From a virus: a DNA stretch of 64,000 nucleotides. Within the stretch, counting starts at the first letter, position 1. Each line of letters starts with the position of its first letter. The stretch covers positions 95,873 to 159,872 of IMG/VR virus record IMGVR_UViG_3300048592_000962. The stretch is one strand, 5' to 3'. The notes beneath the pieces were generated by a model that was not told where the DNA came from, ran no database searches, and was given only the letters and a program-made list of their open reading frames with translations. The translations under genes were made by a program, and so were the position numbers. Positions 39,670 through 47,316 of the stretch are shown one piece after another.

Positions 39670-42356
39670 ACCATCCTCAGCCAGCGTCGCACCGCAAACG
39701 TGTACTCTGCGTCCTGTTTTGCCTCGGCCTCGTTGTCGTACAGATATTCGTCTTCCAGCCAGGAGCCGTAGAGACTGCGGACAACAAATAGGAACTGGCC
39801 GTCGACGTCTCGAACCTCAGCGACCAAGTTCTGATTGCGGTCGTAAGCCACCGCGTACTCATCCCACGTGACCCTCATGTTGGCGGGGATCCCATCCCAT
39901 CCCGCAATCGAGTTCCAAGTGCGAAACTGATCGTTGAAGTCATGCGGCAGATTCGCGGAGTAAACTCCGGCAGCCAAGACCACGGACTTGATCGCCGCAT
40001 ACGCCGACAGCATGGCATTTCGATTGCGCAAGAAAGCGGGTCCGGCCCACGCAATAGCCAGCGCTCTCGTGAGCGGCTTAGCTAACTCTTTCGATGGTCG
40101 AATCACGCCCTGTGCACTGCCGTCCGGGAAAATGATGTCGACATCCGAGTTGGGGCTCGCCTCCAACCCTCTTCGCTCACGGGCATCTGCGTTGCGATCT
40201 GACCACACAATCGACGAATCCTCCCTGATCCACCGCTCCCCATAGATGAGCGAAAAGAACTGGGGCGCGTCTTGCCGACTCTTGGGGTTGGTGAACACAT
40301 CCAGAATCGCTGCCGCCGACGGGAGATCGAGCGTCTCCTGTTCGACCTTCGGCGCCCTCACAGAGGCGGCGCCTCGCGCTTCTTTCTTCGCCTGACGAGC
40401 CGCCGACCGTTCTTCGCGCACCGAAGCTTTTGCTGCCTTCACGATCTTCTTGATCACCGGCCCCAGGCGCAGGGCGGCGCCGATGTTGTGCGTGAGCTGC
40501 GAGGAGTACGCCTCGTTGTGCGAGGAAAAGCCCTGCATGTGCGTGATCTCGTGCACCGCCATCGCGACGAGGTTCTCCAAATCGCGCGGATTGTCGAGGT
40601 CGTAACGCTGGTCTCCCGCCTCGAACCGAACATCGTCGCCGGACCCGAAGCGCCGCACGTGAATCGGGTTGACCAAAAGCCACTCTCCCGATTCGTTTTT
40701 GCGATACATCGCGGCCATCACCGTCTCGTCGTACGATCGCGAGTCGTACTCGGTGTCCAGGACGAACCCCACGCCGAAAGGTCGGTCCATGCCGTACTGG
40801 ACCATGAGGAATCGGCAAATCTCGGTCCACACACGAATAAGTTCGTGGTTCTTCTTCGACATCGTGCTCGGGTGCATCGCCGCGGGCATCTTGAACGGAC
40901 TGATGTTCTGGTAAATCAGAAAGTCCGGCTTCCACAGGGCCATCTTCACGGCTACGGCTACCTGCTGCGAGTCGATGAACTGCGCGGACGCGATGGCCTC
41001 CATGAACGTCGATGCGATCGGCGCAAGCGATGGAACCGCGTCGTCGTCCTCTGACTCGGCGTCATCGACGAGGTCGAACGCCTTGTGAATCGCATCCTCG
41101 AACACCCTGGTGTCCTTGAGCTTGATCTCGAACGTGCCGTCGGAGATCTTCTTCATCGAAGACGCAAGATCCATCTTCGCAAGCGCCTCGGCGGCGATCT
41201 CCGCAACTGCACCCTCGCGCACCCCAATAGAGCCAGACCCCTTGAAGACGGTCTCTTTCTTGTCGCGCTGCTTCTTCAGCGCAGTCTTCGGATCTTGAGT
41301 GAGACTCTGAAGGATCGCGGTGACCTCCGCCTTGGCGTTGCTGTTGTAGGAAAGCCCATCCCGCTTCGTCGTGAACACGTTGATGGGAGGCGCGTTGATG
41401 TCGATCGTCACGACGCCCTTGAACGATCCTGAAAAACCGAGGAAGTCGAACGTGTAGAGGCCGTACGACCTCACGTACACGCCGTGACGCGCAGCCCTTG
41501 GAGAGTGCCGAACGATCATCTCTCCGACCGCCGTACTCCCCACCCGGATGGGCACTTCCTTGACGATTGTGCCCTTGGCCAACGAGCTGCGCACTCGTTT
41601 TCCGTTCACGTAGAACGCAATGCTGTCCAACGACGACTGCTCGATCAGATACTGCGCGTGCTCCTGCGTAGTCGTTCGAGTCGGAGGCATCCAAACAGTG
41701 ATGCGCGTACCGTTCAGCATCGGAGCGCCGGACTCGACCAGAAGGTCCGCGAACAGCTCTTCGTGACGACCCACGACCACTGCGTCACGGCTCTCCACGC
41801 GGTACCCGAGCCACGGGGTCAGGATGAGATTCTTTGCGTCTCCGAAGCCACCGGCAGAGCCCTCCGACTTCTGAGACCCTCCGCGGCGAAAAAACGCGGT
41901 CATCATCGTGTCGTAGGTCATGCCCGAGCCGTTGTCCGCGAACGAACAGCGGATGGCGTCAACTCGATCTCCAGTCTCCGGGTCAACGAACGTGTCCGGC
42001 ACGCACTCGATGTCGACCCTCGTCGCCTTCGCGTCGCGAGCGTTCTGCACCAACTCACGCCAGAACGCGGTCTCCCAGTTGTCGTAGTCGCGAAGACGAT
42101 TCTGGTAGAAGTCTTCGACGGTACCCCATCCGATCTTCTGCACGTTCGGCGTAAGCGGCTTCACGCCGAGCACCTCGGCGAACAGGATGCTTCCCTCTGG
42201 AACAAACAGCTCATCACCGATCCGAACCTGCGGATGCCAGGACAGAGCCTGAAGCACCTGGTACGCCTGATGGGAAGTCGTGGTGTGCCAGTGTCCCGGC
42301 GTTTGAAGAAACGACTGGACATCGTCGATGCGCTCTAGAAGAACGGAGTTGCTCAT
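39666..42356 (-). CDS. GHKL (HSP90-type) ATPase fused to HEITH zinc peptidase
   Basis: 896 residues starting at 42356. Bergerat-fold motifs: N-box ELVQNARDAK (101-110), DNGSGM (141-146), GGFGDAKNL (169-177), as in HSP90, MutL and MORC. The middle (about 270-440) resembles the associated transducer. Around residue 600 a gluzincin motif HEITH (602-606) with SSHNEAYSSQ after it (third ligand E615) defines a peptidase domain. ATP-driven clamp plus protease in one chain is unusual. The largest non-intein gene in the 44-28 kb operon. Confidence 0.8.
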   Translation of the reverse strand: MSNSVLLERIDDVQSFLQTPGHWHTTTSHQAYQVLQALSWHPQVRIGDELFVPEGSILFAEVLGVKPLTPNVQKIGWGTVEDFYQNRLRDYDNWETAFWRELVQNARDAKATRVDIECVPDTFVDPETGDRVDAIRCSFADNGSGMTYDTMMTAFFRRGGSQKSEGSAGGFGDAKNLILTPWLGYRVESRDAVVVGRHEELFADLLVESGAPMLNGTRITVWMPPTRTTTQEHAQYLIEQSSLDSIAFYVNGKRVRSSLAKGTIVKEVPIRVGSTAVGEMIVRHSPRAARHGVYVRSYGLYTFDFLGFSGSFKGVVTIDINAPPINVFTTKRDGLSYNSNAKAEVTAILQSLTQDPKTALKKQRDKKETVFKGSGSIGVREGAVAEIAAEALAKMDLASSMKKISDGTFEIKLKDTRVFEDAIHKAFDLVDDAESEDDDAVPSLAPIASTFMEAIASAQFIDSQQVAVAVKMALWKPDFLIYQNISPFKMPAAMHPSTMSKKNHELIRVWTEICRFLMVQYGMDRPFGVGFVLDTEYDSRSYDETVMAAMYRKNESGEWLLVNPIHVRRFGSGDDVRFEAGDQRYDLDNPRDLENLVAMAVHEITHMQGFSSHNEAYSSQLTHNIGAALRLGPVIKKIVKAAKASVREERSAARQAKKEARGAASVRAPKVEQETLDLPSAAAILDVFTNPKSRQDAPQFFSLIYGERWIREDSSIVWSDRNADARERRGLEASPNSDVDIIFPDGSAQGVIRPSKELAKPLTRALAIAWAGPAFLRNRNAMLSAYAAIKSVVLAAGVYSANLPHDFNDQFRTWNSIAGWDGIPANMRVTWDEYAVAYDRNQNLVAEVRDVDGQFLFVVRSLYGSWLEDEYLYDNEAEAKQDAEYTFAVRRWLRMV

Positions 42357-42823
42357 GAATCCCTCAACTCTCTCCACAGGTCGGCGTCGGCCGTGTATCT
42401 GGTTTTCCCGCCGAGGATGAACGAGTACACCCGAGCGTAAGCCCACTGCTGCTGCGTCGCCCCAGGCCTGTGTCCCGTTGCCCAGGCGGCCAGCCCTCGG
42501 TCGTACACGTCGCGAAGCACAGACAGGTACATGGCGACCGTCGCGCGAGGGGCGACGTCATCGCGCGTGGCTCGCGCGATCGCATGGAGGCCACCTCGGA
42601 CTCGGCCGTACTTTCGATGAAATCGATCGGTGTACGACGATCTCTTGGTTCGTACACCCACGTCGGTGGCGAAGCGTCGGTATGTCGACCGTGGACGACG
42701 CCCCGGCGGATGCTTCGCAGCCTCTCTTCGGCGAGACTCGATCTCTCGACGTCGAGACGTGCGTTTTCTGCCGCGCAACGAGCCAAGGTAGCTCGGCGGC
42801 ACCTTCGACGTGCGCCTGGCCAC
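42353..42823 (-). CDS. DUF5824-like protein
   Basis: GTG start at 42823 overlaps the TAG of the upstream gene (TAGTG). 156 residues: an Arg/Lys-rich N-terminal half (SLRGRKRTSRRREIES), then KRSSYTDRFHRKYG and VYDRGLAAWATGHRPGATQQ, QWAYARVYSF. I recognise this as the DUF5824 pattern of large phages, where it is uncharacterised. The basic half could bind nucleic acid. Confidence 0.65.
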   Translation of the reverse strand: MARRTSKVPPSYLGSLRGRKRTSRRREIESRRREAAKHPPGRRPRSTYRRFATDVGVRTKRSSYTDRFHRKYGRVRGGLHAIARATRDDVAPRATVAMYLSVLRDVYDRGLAAWATGHRPGATQQQWAYARVYSFILGGKTRYTADADLWRELRDS

Positions 42824-43758
42824 TACCGCCTCCGACGTCGCCGGTTCGATGTGACGGGCTTCGGCTTCCTCATCGCCCAGAGGCCGACGCCCAGGAGAAC
42901 CGCGAGGCCGACGCCCGTTGCGATCCAAACCTTCTTGGTCGTCTGCTCGGCGTAGATCAGCTCCGCCTGAATCGCGTCCTCGGGGATCAGATACTTGTCG
43001 CTGATGGACGCCTGACCCGGCACCTGTTCGCCCTTCGGAACCGACAGCTCGGCACCCGGCGTGTTTCGCGCGACACCCGCTCGGGCTCTGTCGGCAAACT
43101 CACCATTCGGGTCGGCCCACAGGTAGCGCTGGTAGGTCGAGCGAGCGTCTTCCTTGCGGTTGAGCTTCTCGAACGCCTGCGCGATCGAGATCAAAACCGC
43201 AGGAAGCGACGCAAGCTGATACGCTGTCTGCCAGTCGGACAACGCGCCCGCGAAGTTCCCGGCGATGTACTTGTTTCGCCCCGAGTCGTAGAGCGCACGA
43301 GCGCGGTCACGCGGGGTGTCGGATGTCTGGCCGAGGCCCTGAAGATTGCGGTACATGGGTGCCATCGTACCGGAAGAGGTTCGGCGATCCCAGGCGGCGG
43401 GGCGGCGCCTTGCAGGTCGACCAAGGGCCGCGTTCAGATCTGCCAGCATCGTCCTGCTCGAACGGGCAGCCTGGTAACCGGGGGCCAGCTGGCGCTCCAT
43501 CGCCGCCATCGCTTCTGACGTCGCACGGCGGTAGTCGTGCTCCTGTCGGATCTGCCGCATGCGCTCCTCGTGCTCCTGATCGAGCTTGCGCATGCGCTCC
43601 TCGTGCTCCCTCCGCTGCAACTCCCTGTCCATGAGACGCCGGCAGGGCGCGCAGGTCATCTGCCCGCGAGCGTCGTGCCGCAGGTCATCGCCGTGCTTCC
43701 GGCAGTAGACGCACGGGGGGTACCCGAGAAGGATGAGGGCTTCACGATTCGGATCCAT
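42823..43758 (-). CDS. Zinc-ribbon, coiled-coil and TPR-like protein with C-terminal anchor
   Basis: 311 residues: CVYCRKHG and CAPCRRLM (about 16-40) form a zinc ribbon, followed by a coiled coil (REHEERMRKLDQEHEERMRQ), a TPR-like helical repeat region (about 150-235, YDSGRNKYIAGNFAGALSDW) and a single TM helix near the end (WIATGVGLAVLLGVGLWAM) with a poly-Arg tail. One of the C-tail-anchored set. A shorter product from MYRNLQGLG (43356) is possible. Role unknown. Confidence 0.55.
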   Translation of the reverse strand: MDPNREALILLGYPPCVYCRKHGDDLRHDARGQMTCAPCRRLMDRELQRREHEERMRKLDQEHEERMRQIRQEHDYRRATSEAMAAMERQLAPGYQAARSSRTMLADLNAALGRPARRRPAAWDRRTSSGTMAPMYRNLQGLGQTSDTPRDRARALYDSGRNKYIAGNFAGALSDWQTAYQLASLPAVLISIAQAFEKLNRKEDARSTYQRYLWADPNGEFADRARAGVARNTPGAELSVPKGEQVPGQASISDKYLIPEDAIQAELIYAEQTTKKVWIATGVGLAVLLGVGLWAMRKPKPVTSNRRRRRR

Positions 43759-43957
43759 CGCTGTCCCCATGGTTCGGGAACAGACCGACCTGCGTCAACT
43801 CGTCGGGCAGAAGCGCACGATGAAGGTCGCGCAGGGGCTTCTGAAGTCGATGGACACGCCTCGCGGTCTCGATGAGGGCGTGGATTGCGACCGCGTCTGC
43901 CGGAGGCAGGTCTGCCACGAGAGCCTCCGCACGCCGAATCGCATCCTTCAGCAGCAT
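43742..43957 (-). CDS. Small helical protein, first gene of the 44-28 kb operon
   Basis: 71 residues, helical. A strong promoter lies just upstream with 6 bases between the -10 box and the ATG. Overlaps the next gene by 17 bases. Function unknown. Confidence 0.5.
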   Translation of the reverse strand: MLLKDAIRRAEALVADLPPADAVAIHALIETARRVHRLQKPLRDLHRALLPDELTQVGLFPNHGDSDGSES

Positions 43958-43963
43958 GCGTCG

Positions 43964-44005
43964 ATCGTACTTCGACTACACCGCGCGTCAACCCGGCGGT
44001 ACCCT
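43964..44005. promoter_or_regulatory. Divergent promoters of the 44-28 kb operon and the GP88-like gene
   Basis: Minus strand: TTGACG (43986-43991), 16 bases, TACGAT (43964-43969), then 6 bases to ATG 43957. Plus strand: TACCCT (44000-44005), then 6 bases to ATG 44012, with only a weak -35. Both would give leaderless transcripts. No TGTCNGACA palindrome here. Confidence 0.6.
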
Positions 44006-44011
44006 TCCAGA

Positions 44012-45457
44012 ATGCGCGCTCACATGTTGCTCGACGGCGAAGGAAACGTGCTCGGCCTTTCGGAGGACCGCGAGCAGGCCATCGCGATGGCTCGTCGACT
44101 CGTCGACGACGACCACATCTACTACGACGGTCCCACCGACATCGAAGAAGCGATCTTGGATGGCGAACCAGCGGCAGACCTTGACGAGCCGCTCGATCTC
44201 GCCGCAAACGCTTCAGCCGACGCCCCCGCGCTCGCGATGCGTGCCCTCCGCAAGGGCGGCTTCAACCTGGCCTGGTCCGACGTTGAGAGCATGACCCTAG
44301 AAGAAGCCCACGAGAGGCTGATGCCCCTGTTCCCACGGGCGCGGCGCGGCCTGGACGGGATTCATCCGGTGAAGGCCTACCAGACACCTCTCGGCATGTC
44401 ACGACAACTGCTCGGTCAGAACATGAAGATCGGGAAGGAAGCGCCACCGTCGGTGATCCGACGCCTGAAGGCCGCCACAGGTCACAAAGAAGCAATCATC
44501 GTCGGACTGTCGCTGCTCCCCAACAACATGGCGTACAGCAGCCCCATGGTCGCAGACATCGTGTCGCGAGGCCGACGCGACTACGGAATCCGCATCGTCG
44601 ACCACGCTACATCTCTCTCGAAGGGCCGCGATCCCGTTCGCGTCAACCTCTGCACGAAGGCCACCGCCGAATGCATCGCCTCGTGCCTCACCTTCTCAGG
44701 TCAGAACCTCAACGATGACTACAACACGATCCGAAAGTTTTCAGCGACGCAAGCGCTCGTTCGTGAGCCCACTGCATTCGTAAGAATGCTGGTATCCGCC
44801 ATTCAGAGACACGAGTATCGCTGTCGCACCGCCGATGCACAGGCGCTCATCCGGCTGAACGTGTACTCGGACATCCCGTGGGAGCTTGCGTGTCCGGAGC
44901 TGATCCAACGATTCCCCGGAGTTCAGTTCTACGACTACACGAAGGTTCCGGGGCGAACGCCCGACGCGCTCGGGCTCTCGAACTACGATCTCACGTTCTC
45001 GTTCTCGGGAAGTCAGGCGAACGTCGACGCCATGGAGCAAGAGATCCGAGACCGAAAAAGGCGCGTTGCCGTCGTGTTCGCAGCTCGTGGCCTCGCAACC
45101 CACAACTACCTCGACAAGACGGGAGAGCTTCGCGTCGCGAAAGGAACGGAGATCCCAATGCGCGCCGTCGGATACAAAACCCGAGGCGGACGCGGACAAG
45201 CCTTCCCCGCACGGTTCACCGAGCCATTTCTCGGACTGGAAGTGGTCGATGGCGACGAATCAGACCTCAGACCGTACGACCCCACGCCGTGCATCGTTGG
45301 GCTCCGATGGAAGCCGCCCATCACACAAGCCGTGTCCTGGAGCCAAGCAGAGATCTTCGTCGTCGAAGTCACCGTCGTGCCATCTGGGCGACACTTCGAC
45401 GCGATCATCGCGAAGACACCGCGATTCGACGGCGTCGACTTCAGCGATCTCGCATAG
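44012..45457 (+). CDS. GP88-like phage protein
   Basis: 481 residues from ATG 44012 (an in-frame start at 43733 would cross the divergent promoter and upstream gene). The central part, KATAECIASCLTFSGQNLND (Cys cluster), RKFSATQALVREPTAFVR, and the later IRLNVYSDIPWELACPELIQ, matches the gene product 88 family of phages, whose function is unsettled. The first 120 residues are an extra acidic domain. Monocistronic, stop TAG. Confidence 0.65.
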   Translation: MRAHMLLDGEGNVLGLSEDREQAIAMARRLVDDDHIYYDGPTDIEEAILDGEPAADLDEPLDLAANASADAPALAMRALRKGGFNLAWSDVESMTLEEAHERLMPLFPRARRGLDGIHPVKAYQTPLGMSRQLLGQNMKIGKEAPPSVIRRLKAATGHKEAIIVGLSLLPNNMAYSSPMVADIVSRGRRDYGIRIVDHATSLSKGRDPVRVNLCTKATAECIASCLTFSGQNLNDDYNTIRKFSATQALVREPTAFVRMLVSAIQRHEYRCRTADAQALIRLNVYSDIPWELACPELIQRFPGVQFYDYTKVPGRTPDALGLSNYDLTFSFSGSQANVDAMEQEIRDRKRRVAVVFAARGLATHNYLDKTGELRVAKGTEIPMRAVGYKTRGGRGQAFPARFTEPFLGLEVVDGDESDLRPYDPTPCIVGLRWKPPITQAVSWSQAEIFVVEVTVVPSGRHFDAIIAKTPRFDGVDFSDLA

Positions 45458-45968
45458 CCTCGTTCAGCTGCCTCATCACCCGCTCACCAGCTCGCGACAG
45501 AAGCCTCGTACGAATGTGCGAGCGCTGCGCAGCAAGCATCTCGCTCACTGCTGCACGGGCTTCAGCAAGCCTGTCGGGCGTCAACATGGCAAGAAGCGCC
45601 TTTTCCCGGTCGAAGAGGTCGTTGATGCGAATCTGATCCATCGCATCGATCTGACGACCTCCATCCAAATCGGAGAAATCAGCGGGAAGCTCCCCCCAAC
45701 GCGCATCCCAATCCGGCTCCCATGCGATCGCCGCTTCGTCCTCACGCTGAAGAATGAGTGCCAGCGCTTCTTGCGCCCGCCTCTGCCGACGCAGCGACTG
45801 AAACGCTCGGATCAGGGCCACGAGCGTGATCCACCCGCAGAACCCGACAACCACGCGAACCGTGTCGCCGCCGCGAGCGAACGCGTAGACCAGTGGCGCG
45901 CCGAAGTAGATCGTGCACTCCAGCACCAACCCGTGAAACAACCTCAATCCCAAAAGCTTCAATCCCAT
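45441..45968 (-). CDS. Two-TM membrane protein, distant paralogue of 17575-18009
   Basis: 175 residues. Two hydrophobic helices (about 12-28 and 38-54), then a basic turn and an acidic helical domain (DQIRINDLFDREKALLAMLT). Its ATG shares its A with the last base of the tRNA-Arg CCA, and its end overlaps the GP88-like gene by 17 bases. Function unknown. Confidence 0.55.
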   Translation of the reverse strand: MGLKLLGLRLFHGLVLECTIYFGAPLVYAFARGGDTVRVVVGFCGWITLVALIRAFQSLRRQRRAQEALALILQREDEAAIAWEPDWDARWGELPADFSDLDGGRQIDAMDQIRINDLFDREKALLAMLTPDRLAEARAAVSEMLAAQRSHIRTRLLSRAGERVMRQLNEAMRDR

Positions 45969-46044
45969 GGCGCCCCCGAGACGACTTGAACGTCTGACCT
46001 TCGGCTTAGGAAGCCGCTGCTCTATCCACCTGAGCTACGAGGGC
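45968..46044 (-). tRNA. tRNA-Arg (anticodon CCU), CCA encoded
   Basis: Folds as a full cloverleaf: acceptor GCCCTCG/CGGGGGC, D stem GCTC/GAGC, anticodon loop TTCCTAA (CCT at 34-36), T loop TTCAAGT, encoded CCA end. Pair 27-43 is G-A, the only mismatch in the anticodon stem. The stop TAG of the gene 46035-46232 is tRNA bases 8-10, and its terminal A is the first base of the ATG at 45968. Decodes AGG, a rare codon in many high-GC hosts. Confidence 0.9.
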
Positions 46045-46232
46045 ATCTGGTACAAGGCTCGGTAGCGGGACACCTCTTTGCCGCCCCACTCGTCCGCCTC
46101 AAACCAGGTCGCGAACACGTTCTTCTTCAGAACGGTTCGGCCCTCCCCGCGCACGAGCACGACGCGAGCCTCCCACCCTGCGGGGTCGTCGGTCATGTGC
46201 ACTTCGTGCCCGAGGAGCGCCTGCATGACCAT
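46035..46232 (-). CDS. Small hypothetical protein ending inside tRNA-Arg
   Basis: ATG at 46232 overlaps the upstream TGA. 65 residues, beta-rich (VLVRGEGRTVLKKNVFATWF) then charged. Its last three codons and TAG stop overlap the tRNA. Function unknown. Confidence 0.45.
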   Translation of the reverse strand: MVMQALLGHEVHMTDDPAGWEARVVLVRGEGRTVLKKNVFATWFEADEWGGKEVSRYRALYQMPS

Positions 46233-46711
46233 CACTCCGCGGCTTCGGCCTGCTCTTCCGTGATCGTGACGCCGATGAAGCGCCACGCATCCGCCGGGAA
46301 GTTGTAGGCGCTCTGCACCTTCGCGATGGCCTCGCGTGCCTCGTCGGTGTCGGCGGCGAACGCCGTCTTCAGCGGGCGCACCCCGAGCTTCTTGATGGAC
46401 GCGAAGGTCTCGCCCATTCCGATCAGGTCGGCCACGCGGAGGAGCACCTCGACCGGCTTGAGCTGCTTCTCCTTGAGGTCAGCGAGGATGCGCTCGCGCT
46501 TCCTCGCCGTGCGACCGTCGAGCGACTCGCCGCCCGACGATGCCCCGCCGAGGATGAGCGTGTTCAGCTGACGCGCGACGCGGCGCTTCTCGATGGCCTC
46601 CGGCGAACCACGGCCGCCCGAGGACACCGCGCGTTCACGGGTCACCTTCTTCGCCTTCTTCGGAGCCGCCTTCTTCGCCGCCCTCTTCTTCGTCGTCTTC
46701 TTTCCGGCCAC
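46232..46711 (-). CDS. Protein with histone H1-like basic N-terminal tail
   Basis: GTG start at 46711 with a strong AGGAGGAAC RBS. 159 residues. The first 25 are Lys/Ala-rich (KKTTKKRAAKKAAPKKAKK), as in histone H1/HU-tail proteins; the rest is helical (ARKRERILADLKEKQLKPVE). Possibly DNA condensing or compartmentalising. The N-terminal tail overlaps, in another frame, the acidic C-terminal tail of the next gene. Confidence 0.55.
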   Translation of the reverse strand: MAGKKTTKKRAAKKAAPKKAKKVTRERAVSSGGRGSPEAIEKRRVARQLNTLILGGASSGGESLDGRTARKRERILADLKEKQLKPVEVLLRVADLIGMGETFASIKKLGVRPLKTAFAADTDEAREAIAKVQSAYNFPADAWRFIGVTITEEQAEAAE

Positions 46712-47027
46712 TGTTCCTCCTACGCGTTCGCTCGAACGCTTTGTCGAATTCCTCGGCGACATCTCGAATCGCCGCCAGGCGATCCTCGATACCATCCTGC
46801 GAGTACAGCCACTCCATCGGAGTGCCGCACCGCGCACAACACGGAACGCCAGACACCGTCTTCACGGTGACCAGCGAACGTTCGCTCAGTTTCTTGGTGA
46901 GAGTGCGCAGGTCTCCGCCGCACTCCTCGTGCAGCGCTGCGATCACCCCTGTGTGGACCGCTTTCCGCTGCCCCTCGGCGATTTCCACCGTGTGCTGCGG
47001 TTCCCACGTGCAAACCAAGACCTTCAT
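46635..47027 (-). CDS. Cys-containing protein with acidic tail
   Basis: 130 residues starting MKVLVCTWEPQHTVEI. CCARCGTP (about 62-66) may bind metal. The C-terminal tail is Glu-rich (EDDEEEGGEEGGSEEGEEG) and is encoded by the same DNA that encodes the Lys-rich start of its neighbour (77-base overlap). Function unknown. Confidence 0.45.
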   Translation of the reverse strand: MKVLVCTWEPQHTVEIAEGQRKAVHTGVIAALHEECGGDLRTLTKKLSERSLVTVKTVSGVPCCARCGTPMEWLYSQDGIEDRLAAIRDVAEEFDKAFERTRRRNSGRKEDDEEEGGEEGGSEEGEEGDP

Positions 47028-47233
47028 TCGGCCAACGTCAGATCTTGAGGCCGAAACACGAAGTCGCCCTTCCGCGGCACCGACACCAGCACCTGAAGCA
47101 CCGTGCCCTTGCGCCGAATCTCGCGGATACGACCGGTCAGCTCGGCTGCGCCGCCCACTTCCTTGCGCCGCGGCGCCGGAACACGAACGTTCACCTTCGC
47201 GTTCTTCTTGCTCAGCAGTTCGGCGATCTTCAT
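47024..47233 (-). CDS. Small basic beta-rich protein
   Basis: 69 residues; start at 47233 with GGGAAGTG before it, downstream of palindrome 47244-47254. Strand-rich with many Arg/Lys (NVRVPAPRRKEVGGAAELTG; REIRRKGTVLQVLVSV). A nucleic-acid-binding barrel is plausible. Function unknown. Confidence 0.45.
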   Translation of the reverse strand: MKIAELLSKKNAKVNVRVPAPRRKEVGGAAELTGRIREIRRKGTVLQVLVSVPRKGDFVFRPQDLTLAE

Positions 47234-47243
47234 CACTTCCCTC

Positions 47244-47310
47244 GTGTCTGACACTCGTCAGCAGTCGCACCCTAGTATGTCCGACACGAGATGTCTAGCG
47301 GTGATACAAT
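47244..47310. promoter_or_regulatory. Divergent control region with two TGTCNGACA palindromes and recombinase promoter
   Basis: Perfect GTGTCTGACAC (47244-47254) and TGTCCGACA (47278-47286). Plus strand: CCGACA (47281-47286, inside the palindrome), 18 bases, TACAAT (47305-47310), 6 bases to ATG 47317. Minus strand: a possible TAGACA with the palindrome in its spacer. Paired sites suggest cooperative repression. Confidence 0.6.
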
Positions 47311-47316
47311 CGGCCC

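Noticed and set aside
45968-46044. tRNA-Arg as the remnant of an attL/attR junction
   Set aside because: The tRNA is complete, shares bases with phage genes on both sides, and no second partial copy is visible in the window.
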